A stretch of 64,000 nucleotides of DNA from Herbidospora sakaeratensis (GCF_001570525.1 NZ_BBXC01000008.1:647841-711840), one strand, 5' to 3'. Shown: positions 54,260 through 63,726, counted from the first letter of the stretch. The notes: generated by a model not told the origin, from the sequence alone. Translations and numbers: made by a program.

Positions 54260-55095
54260 CCGTGGAGGTGGTCGCCGCCGGGCCCTACGCCACGATCCAG
54301 GACTTCGGGCGGCGGGGCTTCGCCCATCTCGGCGTCCCCCGCTCCGGGGCGGCCGACCTGCCGAGTCTGCGGCTGGCCAACCGGCTGGTGGGGAACGCCG
54401 AGGACGCCGCCGCGATCGAGCTCACCTTCGGCGGCGCGGTGCTCGGGTTCGGCCGGGGCGCGTGGGTGGCGCTGGCCGGAGCGCCGGTGCGGGCGTCGCG
54501 GGGCGGGATGTGGGCGCCGTTCTGGGTGCCCGCGGGAGGGGTGCTGGAGATCGGCGTGCCCTACGAGGGGCTGCGGACCTATGTCGCCGTCCGGGGCGGG
54601 ATCTGCGTGCCGCCGGTGCTGGGCAGCATGTCGACCGACTCGCTGTCGGGGCTCGGACCGGCGCCGCTGACGGCGGGAACGGTCCTGGCGCTGGGGGAGC
54701 CGATGTTCGGGCTGCACGCCGACGTCGCGCCGCAGCGCCCGATCTCGGCCGATCCGACCGTCGGAGTGGTGCGCGGGCCCCGCGACGACTGGTTCACCGA
54801 CGACGGGTTCGCCACGTTGTGCGCGGGGGCGTACCGGGTGAGTCAGGACAGCAACCGGGTCGGCGCGCGGCTGACCGGGACGGCGCTCCGGCGGGCGCGG
54901 ACCGGGGAACTGCCGAGTGAGGGCATGGTCGCGGGCGCGATCCAGGTGCCGCCCGACGGGCAGCCCATCGTCTTCCTCGCCGACCATCCGCCGACCGGCG
55001 GCTACCCGGTCATCGGCGTGGTCGCCGCGGCCGACCTGCCGAAGGTGGCCCAGCTCCGGCCCGGCGACCAGCTTCGATTCCGGCCGGTCAGATAG
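54256..55095 (+). CDS. pxpC: 5-oxoprolinase subunit C (KipA-like biotin-dependent domain family)
   Basis: 279 residues: VEVVAAGPYATIQDFGRRGF with GVPRSGAADLPSLRLANRLVGN at the N-terminus and GMVAGAIQVPPDGQPIVFLADHPPTGGYPVIGVV at the C-terminus, both hallmark KipA/PxpC segments. Third subunit of the enzyme, coupled to pxpB by GTGA overlap. Its end overlaps the convergent AlkZ-like gene by 8 bases, so no dedicated terminator exists between them. Confidence 0.94.
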   Translation: MTVEVVAAGPYATIQDFGRRGFAHLGVPRSGAADLPSLRLANRLVGNAEDAAAIELTFGGAVLGFGRGAWVALAGAPVRASRGGMWAPFWVPAGGVLEIGVPYEGLRTYVAVRGGICVPPVLGSMSTDSLSGLGPAPLTAGTVLALGEPMFGLHADVAPQRPISADPTVGVVRGPRDDWFTDDGFATLCAGAYRVSQDSNRVGARLTGTALRRARTGELPSEGMVAGAIQVPPDGQPIVFLADHPPTGGYPVIGVVAAADLPKVAQLRPGDQLRFRPVR

Positions 55096-56167
55096 GGGTC
55101 ACCACCACTTTCAGGGGTCTGCCCAGGACGTCGACGACCTTCTCGGCCGCCTGTTCCACGCCGGGCGCCTGCTCCAGCATCGTCGCGGTCAGCACGCCGT
55201 CGCGGGCCTCCCAGGTGCCGACCACACGGCCCCGGTGGACCACGACCGGGGAGATCCAGCCGGCCGTCCGGCTGACCGCCGCCTTGGCCGACGCCGGGAG
55301 CAGGGGTTCGAGGTCGCGGGGGGCGCCCATCACGTACTGGTCGAAGCCGGGCAGCAGGAAGGTGTCTTCCGAGGGCCGGGTGGCCCTGAGGTCGTCGACG
55401 TGTTCGGGGAGCACGAACAGCTTCTCGCCCTCGACGGTGATCGTTTCGGGGGCCAGGTCGGCGAACCATCGGCGCAGGACAGCGCGGCGGGTCAGGCCCC
55501 GGAACAACCACCCGTCCAAGGCGGCCATGCTCGCCGGGCCGTGGGCGCCCAGGAAGGCCCGCAGCAGCTCGACGCCGCCCTCTTCGGCGGACATCTCCCC
55601 CACCCGGGGCGGCGCCGTGAAGGTCACCTTGCCGCCGCGCGGCGCCCCGTGGCAGAGCTCGCCGAGGAAGCTCAGCGGTTTGAACAGCTGGCCCCAGCCG
55701 GAGGCCATCTTCTCGCGCAGGTGCTCGTCGCCGGTTGCCGCGATCACCGCGTCGACCAGCTCTTCCCTGGTCAGCGGCCCGGCGGCGAGCGCCTCGGGCA
55801 CCGCGCCGATGATGGCCTCGAGCTCGGCGGCCGACACGCCGCTGCCCCGGTGCCAGGAGGGTTTGTCCCAGTAGCGGAGGGTGCCCAGCACCGCCCGGTA
55901 GACCGGCCACGACGCGGTCGGCAGCAGGTGCAGCGTGCCCCGGATCGACCACGTCTTGATGAGGGTCTGGTCGGTGAGGAGGGCCTTTTCGATCTCCGGC
56001 CCGGCCGGGCGGCCGAGCCGGAGGGAGACCGCCAGCTCGGCCGAGGACGCGACCTGGGCCTGCACCCCGCAGAGCCGCTCGGCCACGGCCACCGCGCCCG
56101 GGCCGGGAGTGGTCACGAACTGACGGCCGAGCCGCCAGGCCAGCACTTGGGGCCACGTCAGGTCCAT
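55088..56167 (-). CDS. AlkZ-like winged-helix DNA glycosylase family protein (HTH_42)
   Basis: 359 residues with the HTH_42 winged-helix architecture: WRLGRQFVTTPGPGAVAVAERLCGVQAQ, LIKTWSIRGTLHLL, and TFLLPGFDQYVMG near the C-terminus. The Gln-x-Gln signature (VQAQ) is the catalytic motif of AlkZ/AlkX glycosylases, which remove interstrand cross-links or alkylated bases. Many relatives sit in antibiotic clusters; here the gene follows a peptide ABC operon by 21 bases on the same strand. Start ATG at 56167, with another 9 bases upstream. Confidence 0.87.
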   Translation of the reverse strand: MDLTWPQVLAWRLGRQFVTTPGPGAVAVAERLCGVQAQVASSAELAVSLRLGRPAGPEIEKALLTDQTLIKTWSIRGTLHLLPTASWPVYRAVLGTLRYWDKPSWHRGSGVSAAELEAIIGAVPEALAAGPLTREELVDAVIAATGDEHLREKMASGWGQLFKPLSFLGELCHGAPRGGKVTFTAPPRVGEMSAEEGGVELLRAFLGAHGPASMAALDGWLFRGLTRRAVLRRWFADLAPETITVEGEKLFVLPEHVDDLRATRPSEDTFLLPGFDQYVMGAPRDLEPLLPASAKAAVSRTAGWISPVVVHRGRVVGTWEARDGVLTATMLEQAPGVEQAAEKVVDVLGRPLKVVVTPI

Positions 56168-56188
56168 GGCCCGCACGCTATCGGACGG

Positions 56189-57862
56189 CTACGACACGAA
56201 TCCGATGTCGGCGTAGTCGAGGTCGCGGAACCCGCGCGCCCCCACGTTTGCGAGGTCGGCGTCGACGGCCACGGTCTGCGGCCGCTGGTAGAGGGGCAGC
56301 ACGTTGACCTGGCGCCACACCAGCCGGTCGGCCTCGTTGACCAGCTTCAGCGCCTTGGCGGGGTCGAGTTCGGCCATGGCCGCCCGCAGCTTCGTGTCGA
56401 TCTCGGCGTTGCCGCTGCGGCCCAGGTTGGCGTTCCACGAGATGTCGTCGCCCTGGGAGCGCACGCCGTCGGCGTAGGTGCCGTAGGAGGCCGAGACCGG
56501 GAACGGGGTGCCGACGTAGGAGAAGGGCGCGATGTCGTAGTTGCCGGGGATGACGTACTTGGTGAAGAAGTCGTTGCTCGGCACGGTCTCGATGGTCAGC
56601 TTGATGCCGAGCTTGGCCAGCATGGCCTGGGTGATCTCGCCCTCCGAGCGGGCCAGCTGGAGGCCCGAGGGGATGACGAAGCGCAGGTCGAGCTGCTTTC
56701 CGGCCTTCTGGCGGACCGCGCCGCTCAGCCGCCAGCCGGCCGCGTCGAGCAGCGCGCCGGCGCGGGCGGCGTCGGGGCCGGCCAGTTCGCCGGCGTTGGG
56801 GCGGTAGCCCTGCTGGCTGTTCATCAGGAAGTGGTTGTCGAGCAGCGTGACCGGCCAGTTGAGGCCCTTCAGGTCGCTCTTGGCGAGGACCGCGCGGTCG
56901 ATGCCGAGCGCGACGGCCTGGCGGACCCGGATGTCCGACAGGATCGGGCTCTCGCCGTTGAAGGTGAAGTGGCGGAAGTCGGGACCGGCCGCCTGACGCA
57001 CCACCGCGCCCTCGGCCGACTTGGCGCGGGACAGGTCGGCCGCCGACGGGCCGATGTCGAACACGTCGAGCTCGCCGTTGGCGAAGGCGGCGACGCGGGC
57101 GTCGGATTCGAGGCCCCGGAACACGATCGCGTCGAGCTTGGCGGACTCGCCCCACCACTTCCCGTCACGGTTCAGGGTGATCGTCTTGGCCCGGGTGTCG
57201 AACGCGCCGAACCGGAACGGGCCCGCCGTGACCGGGATCTTGCCGACCCAGCCCGCGTTGAAGTTCTGCGGCGAGGCGGTCGCGCTCTTCGGGTAGAGCG
57301 GCGCGAACAACGAGCGCCAGTCGCCGAACGGCCGCGCGAAGGTGACCACGACCTGGAAGTCGTTCTTTCCCTTCGCCACCGAGGCGATGTCCTGGTAGCC
57401 GGTCACGTTGGCGACGTGGAAGGCCGGGTCCTTGCCGCGCAGCGCCCGCCACTGGGCGTCGTAGTCGGCCCAGGTGATCGGCTGGCCGTTCGACCAGCGG
57501 GCCTTGGGGTTGAGGGTGTACGTCACCACCTGCTTCGGCGAGGTCGCCGTCACGTCGGCCGCGGCCACGTAGTCGGGGTCGAGCGCGGGCACCCCGTGTT
57601 CGTCGGCGCGGAAGGGGCGGGGCATGAGGGCGTCCATGACGGTCTTGACGTTGGTGTGGTTGCCGTCGATGTGGTTCTGGTTCCACTGGGCCGGATATTC
57701 GGTCAGGCCCCAGCGGAGCGTGCCGCCGGTCTTGATCTTCTCGCGCGCGGTCAGGTTGAGGTCGGCCGCGGTGACCGGGGCGGCCTGCTCGCCGGGCGCT
57801 CCCGGCTGGGCCGCGCAGGCGGCGGTCGTCAGGGCCAGTAGCAGGGCGCATGCGCGTTTCAC
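56189..57862 (-). CDS. ABC transporter family 5 substrate-binding lipoprotein
   Basis: 557 residues. Signal peptide and lipobox (TTAAC, Cys16), then the SBP_bac_5 fold of oligopeptide/dipeptide-binding proteins: TLRWGLTEYPAQWNQNH, KARWSNGQPITWADYDAQWRAL, NFNAGWVGKIPVTAGPFRF, RQAVALGIDRAVLAKS. Last gene of the transport operon, coupled to the ATPase gene by ATGA overlap. Substrate unproven; the family covers peptides, nickel and opines. It is normally the first gene in such operons, so its final place is unusual. Confidence 0.93.
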   Translation of the reverse strand: MKRACALLLALTTAACAAQPGAPGEQAAPVTAADLNLTAREKIKTGGTLRWGLTEYPAQWNQNHIDGNHTNVKTVMDALMPRPFRADEHGVPALDPDYVAAADVTATSPKQVVTYTLNPKARWSNGQPITWADYDAQWRALRGKDPAFHVANVTGYQDIASVAKGKNDFQVVVTFARPFGDWRSLFAPLYPKSATASPQNFNAGWVGKIPVTAGPFRFGAFDTRAKTITLNRDGKWWGESAKLDAIVFRGLESDARVAAFANGELDVFDIGPSAADLSRAKSAEGAVVRQAAGPDFRHFTFNGESPILSDIRVRQAVALGIDRAVLAKSDLKGLNWPVTLLDNHFLMNSQQGYRPNAGELAGPDAARAGALLDAAGWRLSGAVRQKAGKQLDLRFVIPSGLQLARSEGEITQAMLAKLGIKLTIETVPSNDFFTKYVIPGNYDIAPFSYVGTPFPVSASYGTYADGVRSQGDDISWNANLGRSGNAEIDTKLRAAMAELDPAKALKLVNEADRLVWRQVNVLPLYQRPQTVAVDADLANVGARGFRDLDYADIGFVS

Positions 57863-59538
57863 GGTGCTTCTCCTGGATGGTGGTGGCAGGCGGCTCCCGA
57901 GTCGCCGCTGATCTCGGGTTCCTCGGTGACGCAGCGGGATCTCGGGGCGGCGGGGAGCTCGGCGTACAGGGGACAGCGGGGACGGAAACGGCAGCCGGTG
58001 GCGATCGGCGGGTCGTCGTCGCGCAGGGCGGCGGCGCGCAGCAGCGCCTTGGTGTAGGGATGGCCGGGGGCGGTGAAGATCTGGCGGGCCGGGCCGATCT
58101 CGGCGATCCGGCCCCGGTACATGACGGCGACGCGGTCGGCGATGCGCCTGATCAGCGGCAGGTCGTGGGCGACGAACAGGTACGACAGGCCGCGTTCGGC
58201 GCGCAGGCTCTCCAGCAGGGCGATGATCTCGGCGCGGATGGTCGGGTCGAGGGCCGAGACGGGTTCGTCGAGCACCAGCACGGCGGGGTCGAGCGCGATG
58301 GCGCGGGCGATGGCCACCCGCTGGCGCTGGCCGCCCGAGAGGTGGACGGGGTGGCGCGCGGCGTAGGCGACGGGCAGGCCCACCTGCGCCAGCAGCTCGG
58401 GCACCCGCCCCGGTGAGCGGCCGTGGGTGATGAGCGGCTCGGCGACGATCGCGCCGACGGTCATGCGCGGGTCGAGCGAGGCCGACGGATCCTGGAAGAC
58501 GATCTGCAGGTCGCGCCGGACCCGCCGGCGGTCGCGCCGCGACAGGCGGGCGGTGTCGCGGCCGAGCACGGTGACGCTGCCCTGCTGCGGCCGGGCCAGC
58601 GCCATGATCTCCATGAGGAGGGTGGTCTTGCCCGACCCCGACTCGCCGACGAGCCCGAGGGTCTCGCCCGAGCGCAGGTCGAAGCTGACCCCGTCGACCG
58701 CCTTCACCCCGGGGTGGTGACGGACCAGGTCGCGAACGTCGAGGACGGTCCGCACCGGCCGCGCGGCCGCGGGCCGGTCGTCGGCCTCCATCGCCGCGAT
58801 CAACGTCTTCGTGTACGCCTCTCTCGGCGCCCGCAGCACCTCCTCGACGGTCCCGGTCTCGACGGTCAGGCCGCCCCGCAGCACGTGCACGCGGTCGGCG
58901 GCCCTGGCGACCACCGACAGGTCGTGGGTGATGAGCAGCAGCGCCGCGCCGGTCTCGCGCTGCGCGGTCTTCAGCACGTCGAGGACGTGGGCCTGCACGG
59001 TCACGTCGAGGGCGGTCGTCGGCTCGTCGGCGATGAGCAGGTCGGGGTCGTTGGCGATGGCCATCGCGATGAGCGCGCGCTGCCGCATGCCGCCGGAGAA
59101 CTCGTGGGGATAGGACCGGGCCCGCTGGTGGGGGTCGCGGATGCCGACCAGGTCGAGCAGCTCGACCGCCCGCCGCGCGGCGGCCTTCCGGGGCACCCGC
59201 CGGTGGGCCCTGATCGCCTCGGCGATCTGCGCCCCCACGCGGTGGACGGGGGTGAACGCCTGGAGCGGATCCTGGAACACGATGGCCATGGCCCGCCCGC
59301 GCAGCGCGGTCAGCCGCTTCTCCCCTGCCGTGGTGAGCTCCTCGCCGTTCAGCCGGATCGACCCGGTCGTGGACGCGGTGCGCGGCAGCAGCCCCATGAC
59401 GGCCAGCGCGGTGGCCGACTTCCCGGAGCCCGACTCGCCGATGAGCCCGAGGACCTCGCCCCGGGCGACGGAGAAGCTCAGGTCGCGCACGGCGGGCGTG
59501 GCCCCGAAGGATATGGACAGGTCGGTGATGTCGATCAC
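57859..59538 (-). CDS. Fused ABC ATPase of a peptide transporter (DppD-DppF type)
   Basis: 559 residues: two complete nucleotide-binding domains in one chain. First: Walker A GESGSGKSATA, Walker B DLLIADEP, signature FSGGMRQRALIA (about residues 1-260). Second: GESGSGKTTLLM, signature LSGGQRQRVAIA, VLVLDEPVSALDP (about 285-540). The Cys-rich tail ending GCRFRPRCPLYAELP fits the oligopeptide ATPase C-terminus. GTG at 59538 gives the GTGA overlap with the permease gene; GTG at 59544 is an alternative. Confidence 0.95.
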   Translation of the reverse strand: MIDITDLSISFGATPAVRDLSFSVARGEVLGLIGESGSGKSATALAVMGLLPRTASTTGSIRLNGEELTTAGEKRLTALRGRAMAIVFQDPLQAFTPVHRVGAQIAEAIRAHRRVPRKAAARRAVELLDLVGIRDPHQRARSYPHEFSGGMRQRALIAMAIANDPDLLIADEPTTALDVTVQAHVLDVLKTAQRETGAALLLITHDLSVVARAADRVHVLRGGLTVETGTVEEVLRAPREAYTKTLIAAMEADDRPAAARPVRTVLDVRDLVRHHPGVKAVDGVSFDLRSGETLGLVGESGSGKTTLLMEIMALARPQQGSVTVLGRDTARLSRRDRRRVRRDLQIVFQDPSASLDPRMTVGAIVAEPLITHGRSPGRVPELLAQVGLPVAYAARHPVHLSGGQRQRVAIARAIALDPAVLVLDEPVSALDPTIRAEIIALLESLRAERGLSYLFVAHDLPLIRRIADRVAVMYRGRIAEIGPARQIFTAPGHPYTKALLRAAALRDDDPPIATGCRFRPRCPLYAELPAAPRSRCVTEEPEISGDSGAACHHHPGEAP

Positions 59539-60464
59539 GCGCACGCTCGCAGGGCCGGGTCGAACCGGTCGCGCAGGTCGTCGCCGACCAGGTTGACCGC
59601 GACGATCAGGGCGATGAGCAGCCCGGCCGCCCACCAGAAGGTCCAGGGGGCGTAGAGGGCGGTCGGCGCGCCGTCGGCGATCAGCGAGCCGAGCGACACG
59701 TCGGGCGGCGTCACCCCGAAGCCGAAGTAGGACAACGACGTCTCGGCCAGGATCGCCGCGCCGACGTTCACGGTGGCGTCGGCGACCAGCAACGACGCGA
59801 GGTTCGGCACGACGTGGCGCAGCACGATGCGATGGGACGGCACGCCCATGAACCGGGCCGCCTTCACGTAGTCGCGGTCGCGCATCACGATCGTCGCGCC
59901 GCGCACCGCCTTGGCCGTCACCATCCACATGAACGCCGTCAGCAGCACGACCAACGCGATCCAGTCGTCGTGCCCCGACGAGACGACGGCCACGACGAGG
60001 AACGCCGGGATGACGAGCAGCAGGTCGGTGACCCACATCAGGGTGCGGTCGACCCAGCCGAGGAAGTAGCCGGCGAACGCCCCCACGAGCGCCGCCACGG
60101 TCGTCGCCGCGACGGCCACCACGAACCCGATGAGCAGCGACTTGCGCAACCCCAGCAGGGTCAGGACGAGCAGGTCGCCGCCGGAGGCGGTCGTACCGAA
60201 CGGGTGGTTCGCCGTAGGCGGCTGGAGGAACGCCTCGAAGTCGCGGTCGGCGGCCGTCCAGGGCACCAGGATCGGGCCGAGGACGGCGAGCGCGGCGAGG
60301 AAGCTGAGCAGCGCGAGCCCGGCGATGCCGGTGGCCGAGAACATGCGCGGCCGGGCCGCGGGCGGCGTGCCGACCGATGTCGAAATGCCGGGGAAGCGAG
60401 ACGCGGACGGCCGAAGGCCGGTCGTGGCTCGCGTTGTGAATCTGCCCCAGAGACTCGCGCTCAT
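59535..60464 (-). CDS. Peptide ABC transporter permease (DppC type, system 2)
   Basis: 309 residues with a cytoplasmic N-terminus of about 45 residues and six helices (from GLALLSFLAALAVLGPILV to WAAGLLIALIVAVNLVGDDLRD). The EAA loop (RDRDYVKAARFMGVPSHRIVLRHVVPNL) contacts the ATPase. The first 40 codons include a Gly/Ser/Arg-rich stretch whose DNA (about 60365-60440) weakly resembles the dispersed palindromic repeats. Coupled on both sides by four-base overlaps. Confidence 0.93.
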   Translation of the reverse strand: MSASLWGRFTTRATTGLRPSASRFPGISTSVGTPPAARPRMFSATGIAGLALLSFLAALAVLGPILVPWTAADRDFEAFLQPPTANHPFGTTASGGDLLVLTLLGLRKSLLIGFVVAVAATTVAALVGAFAGYFLGWVDRTLMWVTDLLLVIPAFLVVAVVSSGHDDWIALVVLLTAFMWMVTAKAVRGATIVMRDRDYVKAARFMGVPSHRIVLRHVVPNLASLLVADATVNVGAAILAETSLSYFGFGVTPPDVSLGSLIADGAPTALYAPWTFWWAAGLLIALIVAVNLVGDDLRDRFDPALRACA

Positions 60465-61402
60465 CGGGCCCTCCCGGGGTTGAGCACCCGCTGGAGCACG
60501 TCGGCCGCGACGGCCGACAGCAGCAGCGCAACGGCGGCCACGGCGGTGATCCCGGCGACGGTGTTGACGTCGCTGGTCTGGATCGCGGTGATGAGGCGCT
60601 GCCCGAGGCCGGGGCGGCCGAAGACCGTCTCGGTCACCGTCGAGCCGACCAGCAGCGCGCCGAAGGTGAAGGTCAGGTAGGTGGTCGTGGGGATCAGCGC
60701 GGTCCGCAGGGCGTGCCGGACGATGACCGTGCGCCGGGGCAGGCCCTTGGCGCGGGCGGTGCGGACGTAGTCGGCGTCGAGCACGTCGAGCATCGCGTTG
60801 CGCTGGTAGCGGCTGAAGACCGCCGCGAGCGGCAGGGCGAGGGTGAGCGCGGGCAGGACCAGATGCCGGAGCCGGTCGAGCGCGCCGCCGGCGCCCTCGC
60901 CGCTGACCATCAGGAACCGGGCGCCGGTCGCGTCGTTGAACCGGATCGCGCCCAGGATCAGCACGTTGGCCAGCACCACCGCCGGCACCGCCAGCAGCAG
61001 GAACACCACCGCGCCCGACACCCGGTCGAACCAGCGGCGGTGGTGGACGGCGGCGAGCGTGCCCACCGTCAGGCCGAGCAGCGCGCCGACCGCCAGCCCG
61101 GCCGTGACCAGCCGGAGCGTCACCCCGGCGCGGTCGGCCAGGTCGGCTCCGACGCTGAGGCCGTCCCAGGTGCGGCCGAAGTCGCCGCGCGCCACGCCGG
61201 AGATCCAGGTGAGGTAGCGGTCGAGCAGCGGGTCGTGGTCGTTGAGGTTGACCTCGGACAGGGCGGCGTCGACCACGGCGACCGGCGGCGCGGGGGTGCG
61301 GCCGGCGTAGTTGGCCCGCGGATCGAGGGTCACGGCGGCCAGCAGCCACGCCAGGCTGGAGGCGACGACGATCAACGCCGTGTAGTTCACCAGTCGCACC
61401 AT
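60461..61402 (-). CDS. Peptide ABC transporter permease (DppB type, system 2)
   Basis: 313 residues, six helices. EAA loop DYVRTARAKGLPRRTVIVRHALRTALIP and the conserved FGALLVGSTVTETVFGRPGLGQ segment are typical DppB marks. ATG at 61402 chosen as GGAGGG lies 5 bases before it; GTG at 61417 is in frame upstream. Separated by 50 bases from the last gene of the other transport system. Confidence 0.94.
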   Translation of the reverse strand: MVRLVNYTALIVVASSLAWLLAAVTLDPRANYAGRTPAPPVAVVDAALSEVNLNDHDPLLDRYLTWISGVARGDFGRTWDGLSVGADLADRAGVTLRLVTAGLAVGALLGLTVGTLAAVHHRRWFDRVSGAVVFLLLAVPAVVLANVLILGAIRFNDATGARFLMVSGEGAGGALDRLRHLVLPALTLALPLAAVFSRYQRNAMLDVLDADYVRTARAKGLPRRTVIVRHALRTALIPTTTYLTFTFGALLVGSTVTETVFGRPGLGQRLITAIQTSDVNTVAGITAVAAVALLLSAVAADVLQRVLNPGRAR

Positions 61403-61452
61403 GATTCCCTCCACCACCTCGCGTCACAGAGTAGTGGCAGAGCGTGATCAAA

Positions 61453-62406
61453 TCAGGCGAGCCGAACGCGTGGATCGAGGAACGAATACGCCACGTCGAC
61501 GAGAATGTTGGCGATCACGATGAACGCGGCGGCCATGATGGCCGCGCCGATGATGACGGGCAGGTCGCCGTCGCGCACCGACCGGATCATGAGCTGCCCG
61601 ATTCCCTGCAGGCCGAAGACCGATTCGGTGACGACCACGCCGCCGAGGAGGGTCCCGACATCAACGCCGAACTGGGTGATCACCGGCGTCAGGGCGGCCC
61701 GCAGGCCGTGCCGGTAGGTGACCGACCGCTCGGGCACGCCCTTGGCTCTCGCGGTACGGATGAAGTCCTCGCCCATCGTGTCGAGCATCGAGCCCCGGGT
61801 CAGCCGTACGTAGACCGCCGCCTGGACCACGGCCAGGCAGATCCACGGCATGACCATGGTCGACAGGAACGCCCCCACGTCGATGAACGGGGAGATGTAG
61901 GGGCCGGGCTGCAGCCCCGACCCGGGGAACACCGACAGGGCGAGATAGATCATCAGGATGCCGAGCACGAACGTCGGCAACGAGATCCCGGCCAGCACCA
62001 GCACGGTCAGCGTGCGGTCGCGCAGGCTGCGCGGTTTGGTCGCCGAGACCACTCCCCCGCCCACCCCCATGATCATCCACAACACGGCCGCGCCGAAGAC
62101 CAGCCACAACGTGCCGGGAAGGCTCTGCAGGATCAGCGTGGAGACCGGCGTCTGGCTGATGAACGAGGTGCCGAGGTCACCGCGCAGCAGGTTGCCGAGG
62201 AAGCCGAAGTACTGCTCGTAGAGCGGCCGGTCGAGCCCGAGGGTGTCCTTGATCTGCTCGACGACCTCGATGGGCGCGCGCGGCCCGGCCAGCCGCCGCG
62301 CCACGTTGTCGGCCGGACCGGCGAAGAACAGCAGGAACACCGTGGTGGCCACCAGCCACAACACCACGATCCCGAAGACGATCCGCCGGATGAGAAAGCG
62401 CCACAC
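61453..62406 (-). CDS. Peptide ABC transporter permease (DppB type, system 1)
   Basis: 317 residues with six helices and the EAA loop DFIRTARAKGVPERSVTYRHGLRAALTP, then LLGGVVVTESVFGLQGIGQLM. N-terminus WRFLIRRIVFGIVVLWLVATTVFLLFF is classic for DppB. GTG start with a strong AGGAGG ribosome site. Same family as the gene at 60461-61402 but clearly diverged, so the two arose by an old duplication or separate acquisition. Confidence 0.95.
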   Translation of the reverse strand: MWRFLIRRIVFGIVVLWLVATTVFLLFFAGPADNVARRLAGPRAPIEVVEQIKDTLGLDRPLYEQYFGFLGNLLRGDLGTSFISQTPVSTLILQSLPGTLWLVFGAAVLWMIMGVGGGVVSATKPRSLRDRTLTVLVLAGISLPTFVLGILMIYLALSVFPGSGLQPGPYISPFIDVGAFLSTMVMPWICLAVVQAAVYVRLTRGSMLDTMGEDFIRTARAKGVPERSVTYRHGLRAALTPVITQFGVDVGTLLGGVVVTESVFGLQGIGQLMIRSVRDGDLPVIIGAAIMAAAFIVIANILVDVAYSFLDPRVRLA

Positions 62407-62409
62407 AGG

Positions 62410-63330
62410 TCACCTCCTGGGGTCGAGCGCGTCGCGGATGCCGTCTCCGAGGAGGTTGAACGCGAGCGTGGTGAGCAGCAGCAGCACGGCCGGGAAGATC
62501 AGCAGCCCCGGGGCGACGCGGTAGAAGTCGGTCGAGTCGGCCAGGATGGCTCCCCAGCTCGGGGTGCGGGGGTCGACCCCGAGCCCCAGGAAGCTGAGCG
62601 TGGCCTCGAACACGATCGAGGTCGGGATGAGCAACGAGGCGAGCACGGTGACCGGCGCGACCAGGTTCGGCAGCACGTCGATCACCATGATCCGCAACGG
62701 CGACGCGCCGAGCGACCTGACGGCCTCGGTGAACTCCCGCTCGCGGAACCCGATCGTCTGCCCTCTGACCACCCGGGCCATGGCGGCGAACGAGAAGAAC
62801 GCGATGACGAAGATCGTCAGCGGCACCGACGCCCCCACGGCCGCGACCAGCACGATCGCCACCAGCAGATACGGGAAACTCAGCACGACGTCGAGCACCC
62901 GCGCGAGCACCCCGTCGACCCACCCGCCGTAGAACCCGGCGAGCAGCCCGACGACGACCCCGAACACCGTGGCGAGGATCGTGGCGCTCAGGCCCACGAG
63001 CAACGAGATCCGCGCCCCGTAGGCGAGCCGGACGAACAGATCCCGCCCGAGACTGTCGGCCCCGAGCCAGAAGTCGGCGCCCGGCCCGACGGGCAGTCCT
63101 TCGGGCGTCAACGCGGTCGAGGGATACTGCGTCAGCGGATCGTGCCCGGTGATCAGCGCGAACAGCGGCGCGAACAACGCCAGCAACGCGACCAGCACGA
63201 TCACGACCATCGACGCGACCGCGGCCTTGTCGCGCCGCAACCGCTCCCAGGCCAGCCGCCAGGGCCCCTTGCCGTGGACGACCTCGACCTGGACGGGCTC
63301 CGCCTCGAACGCGGCATCGGTGAGACTCAC
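62410..63330 (-). CDS. Peptide ABC transporter permease (DppC type, system 1)
   Basis: 306 residues. The N-terminus runs LRRDKAAVASMVVIVLVALLALFAPLF; then FWLGADSLGRDLFVRLAYGARISL, EAA loop REREFTEAVRSLGASPLRIMVIDVLPNL, and SFLGLGVDPRTPSWGAI. GTG at 63330 chosen because GGGGAGGG lies 6-7 bases before it. Three bases separate it from the downstream DppB gene. Probably cotranscribed from a promoter beyond the repeat-rich gap to its right or from within it. Confidence 0.94.
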   Translation of the reverse strand: MSLTDAAFEAEPVQVEVVHGKGPWRLAWERLRRDKAAVASMVVIVLVALLALFAPLFALITGHDPLTQYPSTALTPEGLPVGPGADFWLGADSLGRDLFVRLAYGARISLLVGLSATILATVFGVVVGLLAGFYGGWVDGVLARVLDVVLSFPYLLVAIVLVAAVGASVPLTIFVIAFFSFAAMARVVRGQTIGFREREFTEAVRSLGASPLRIMVIDVLPNLVAPVTVLASLLIPTSIVFEATLSFLGLGVDPRTPSWGAILADSTDFYRVAPGLLIFPAVLLLLTTLAFNLLGDGIRDALDPRR

Positions 63331-63726
63331 CCGGCCCTCCCCTCGAACCCCGGCCGAGCCACCGGCCACCCGACCTCAGCTGCCGAAATTCCGCGACCTG
63401 CGCCGCTGGTGCGACGGGAGACCCCCCACCCACCCGGGGCCGACCCAGCGTCGCCGACGTGGCCGACGGAATCGGTCCGGGCGACCGCCCGCTGTGGAAA
63501 ACCGCCTACGGACGCCCGCGACGGGCCGTCCGGGCGAGTCTCGCGTTGCCCGCACCGTGGACAGACGTGGTGCGCGTAAGGCGGACGACAGGTGCGGCTC
63601 ATCGACCCGCCCCTCGGTTCTGCAGACGTTCGCGACCGTGGACCGCCCACCCACCCGGGGCGGGCCCAGCGTCGCCTGCGCGACCGACGGAATCGGCCCA
63701 GGCGACCACGCGTTGTGGACAACCGT
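63331..63726. repeat. Repeat-bearing gap within the peptide-transport gene cluster
   Basis: An imperfect direct repeat of about 80 bases starts near 63425 and again near 63646 (offset 221); both copies contain CACCCACCCGGGGC, CCCAGCGTCGCC, GACGGAATCGG and GTTGTGGA/GCTGTGGA-like sequence. A TGCCGAAATTCCGCGACC element near 63384 joins the palindrome family. No coding frame is credible here. Confidence 0.65.

Noticed and set aside
51362-55095. Biosynthetic gene cluster around pxpABC and AlkZ-like genes
   Set aside because: No synthase, synthetase or tailoring genes accompany them; pxpABC is a complete housekeeping enzyme.
54917-57841. 974-codon plus-strand frame over pxpC and the transport genes
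   Set aside because: Spans several real genes in two orientations; translation is His/Arg/Asp-rich noise.
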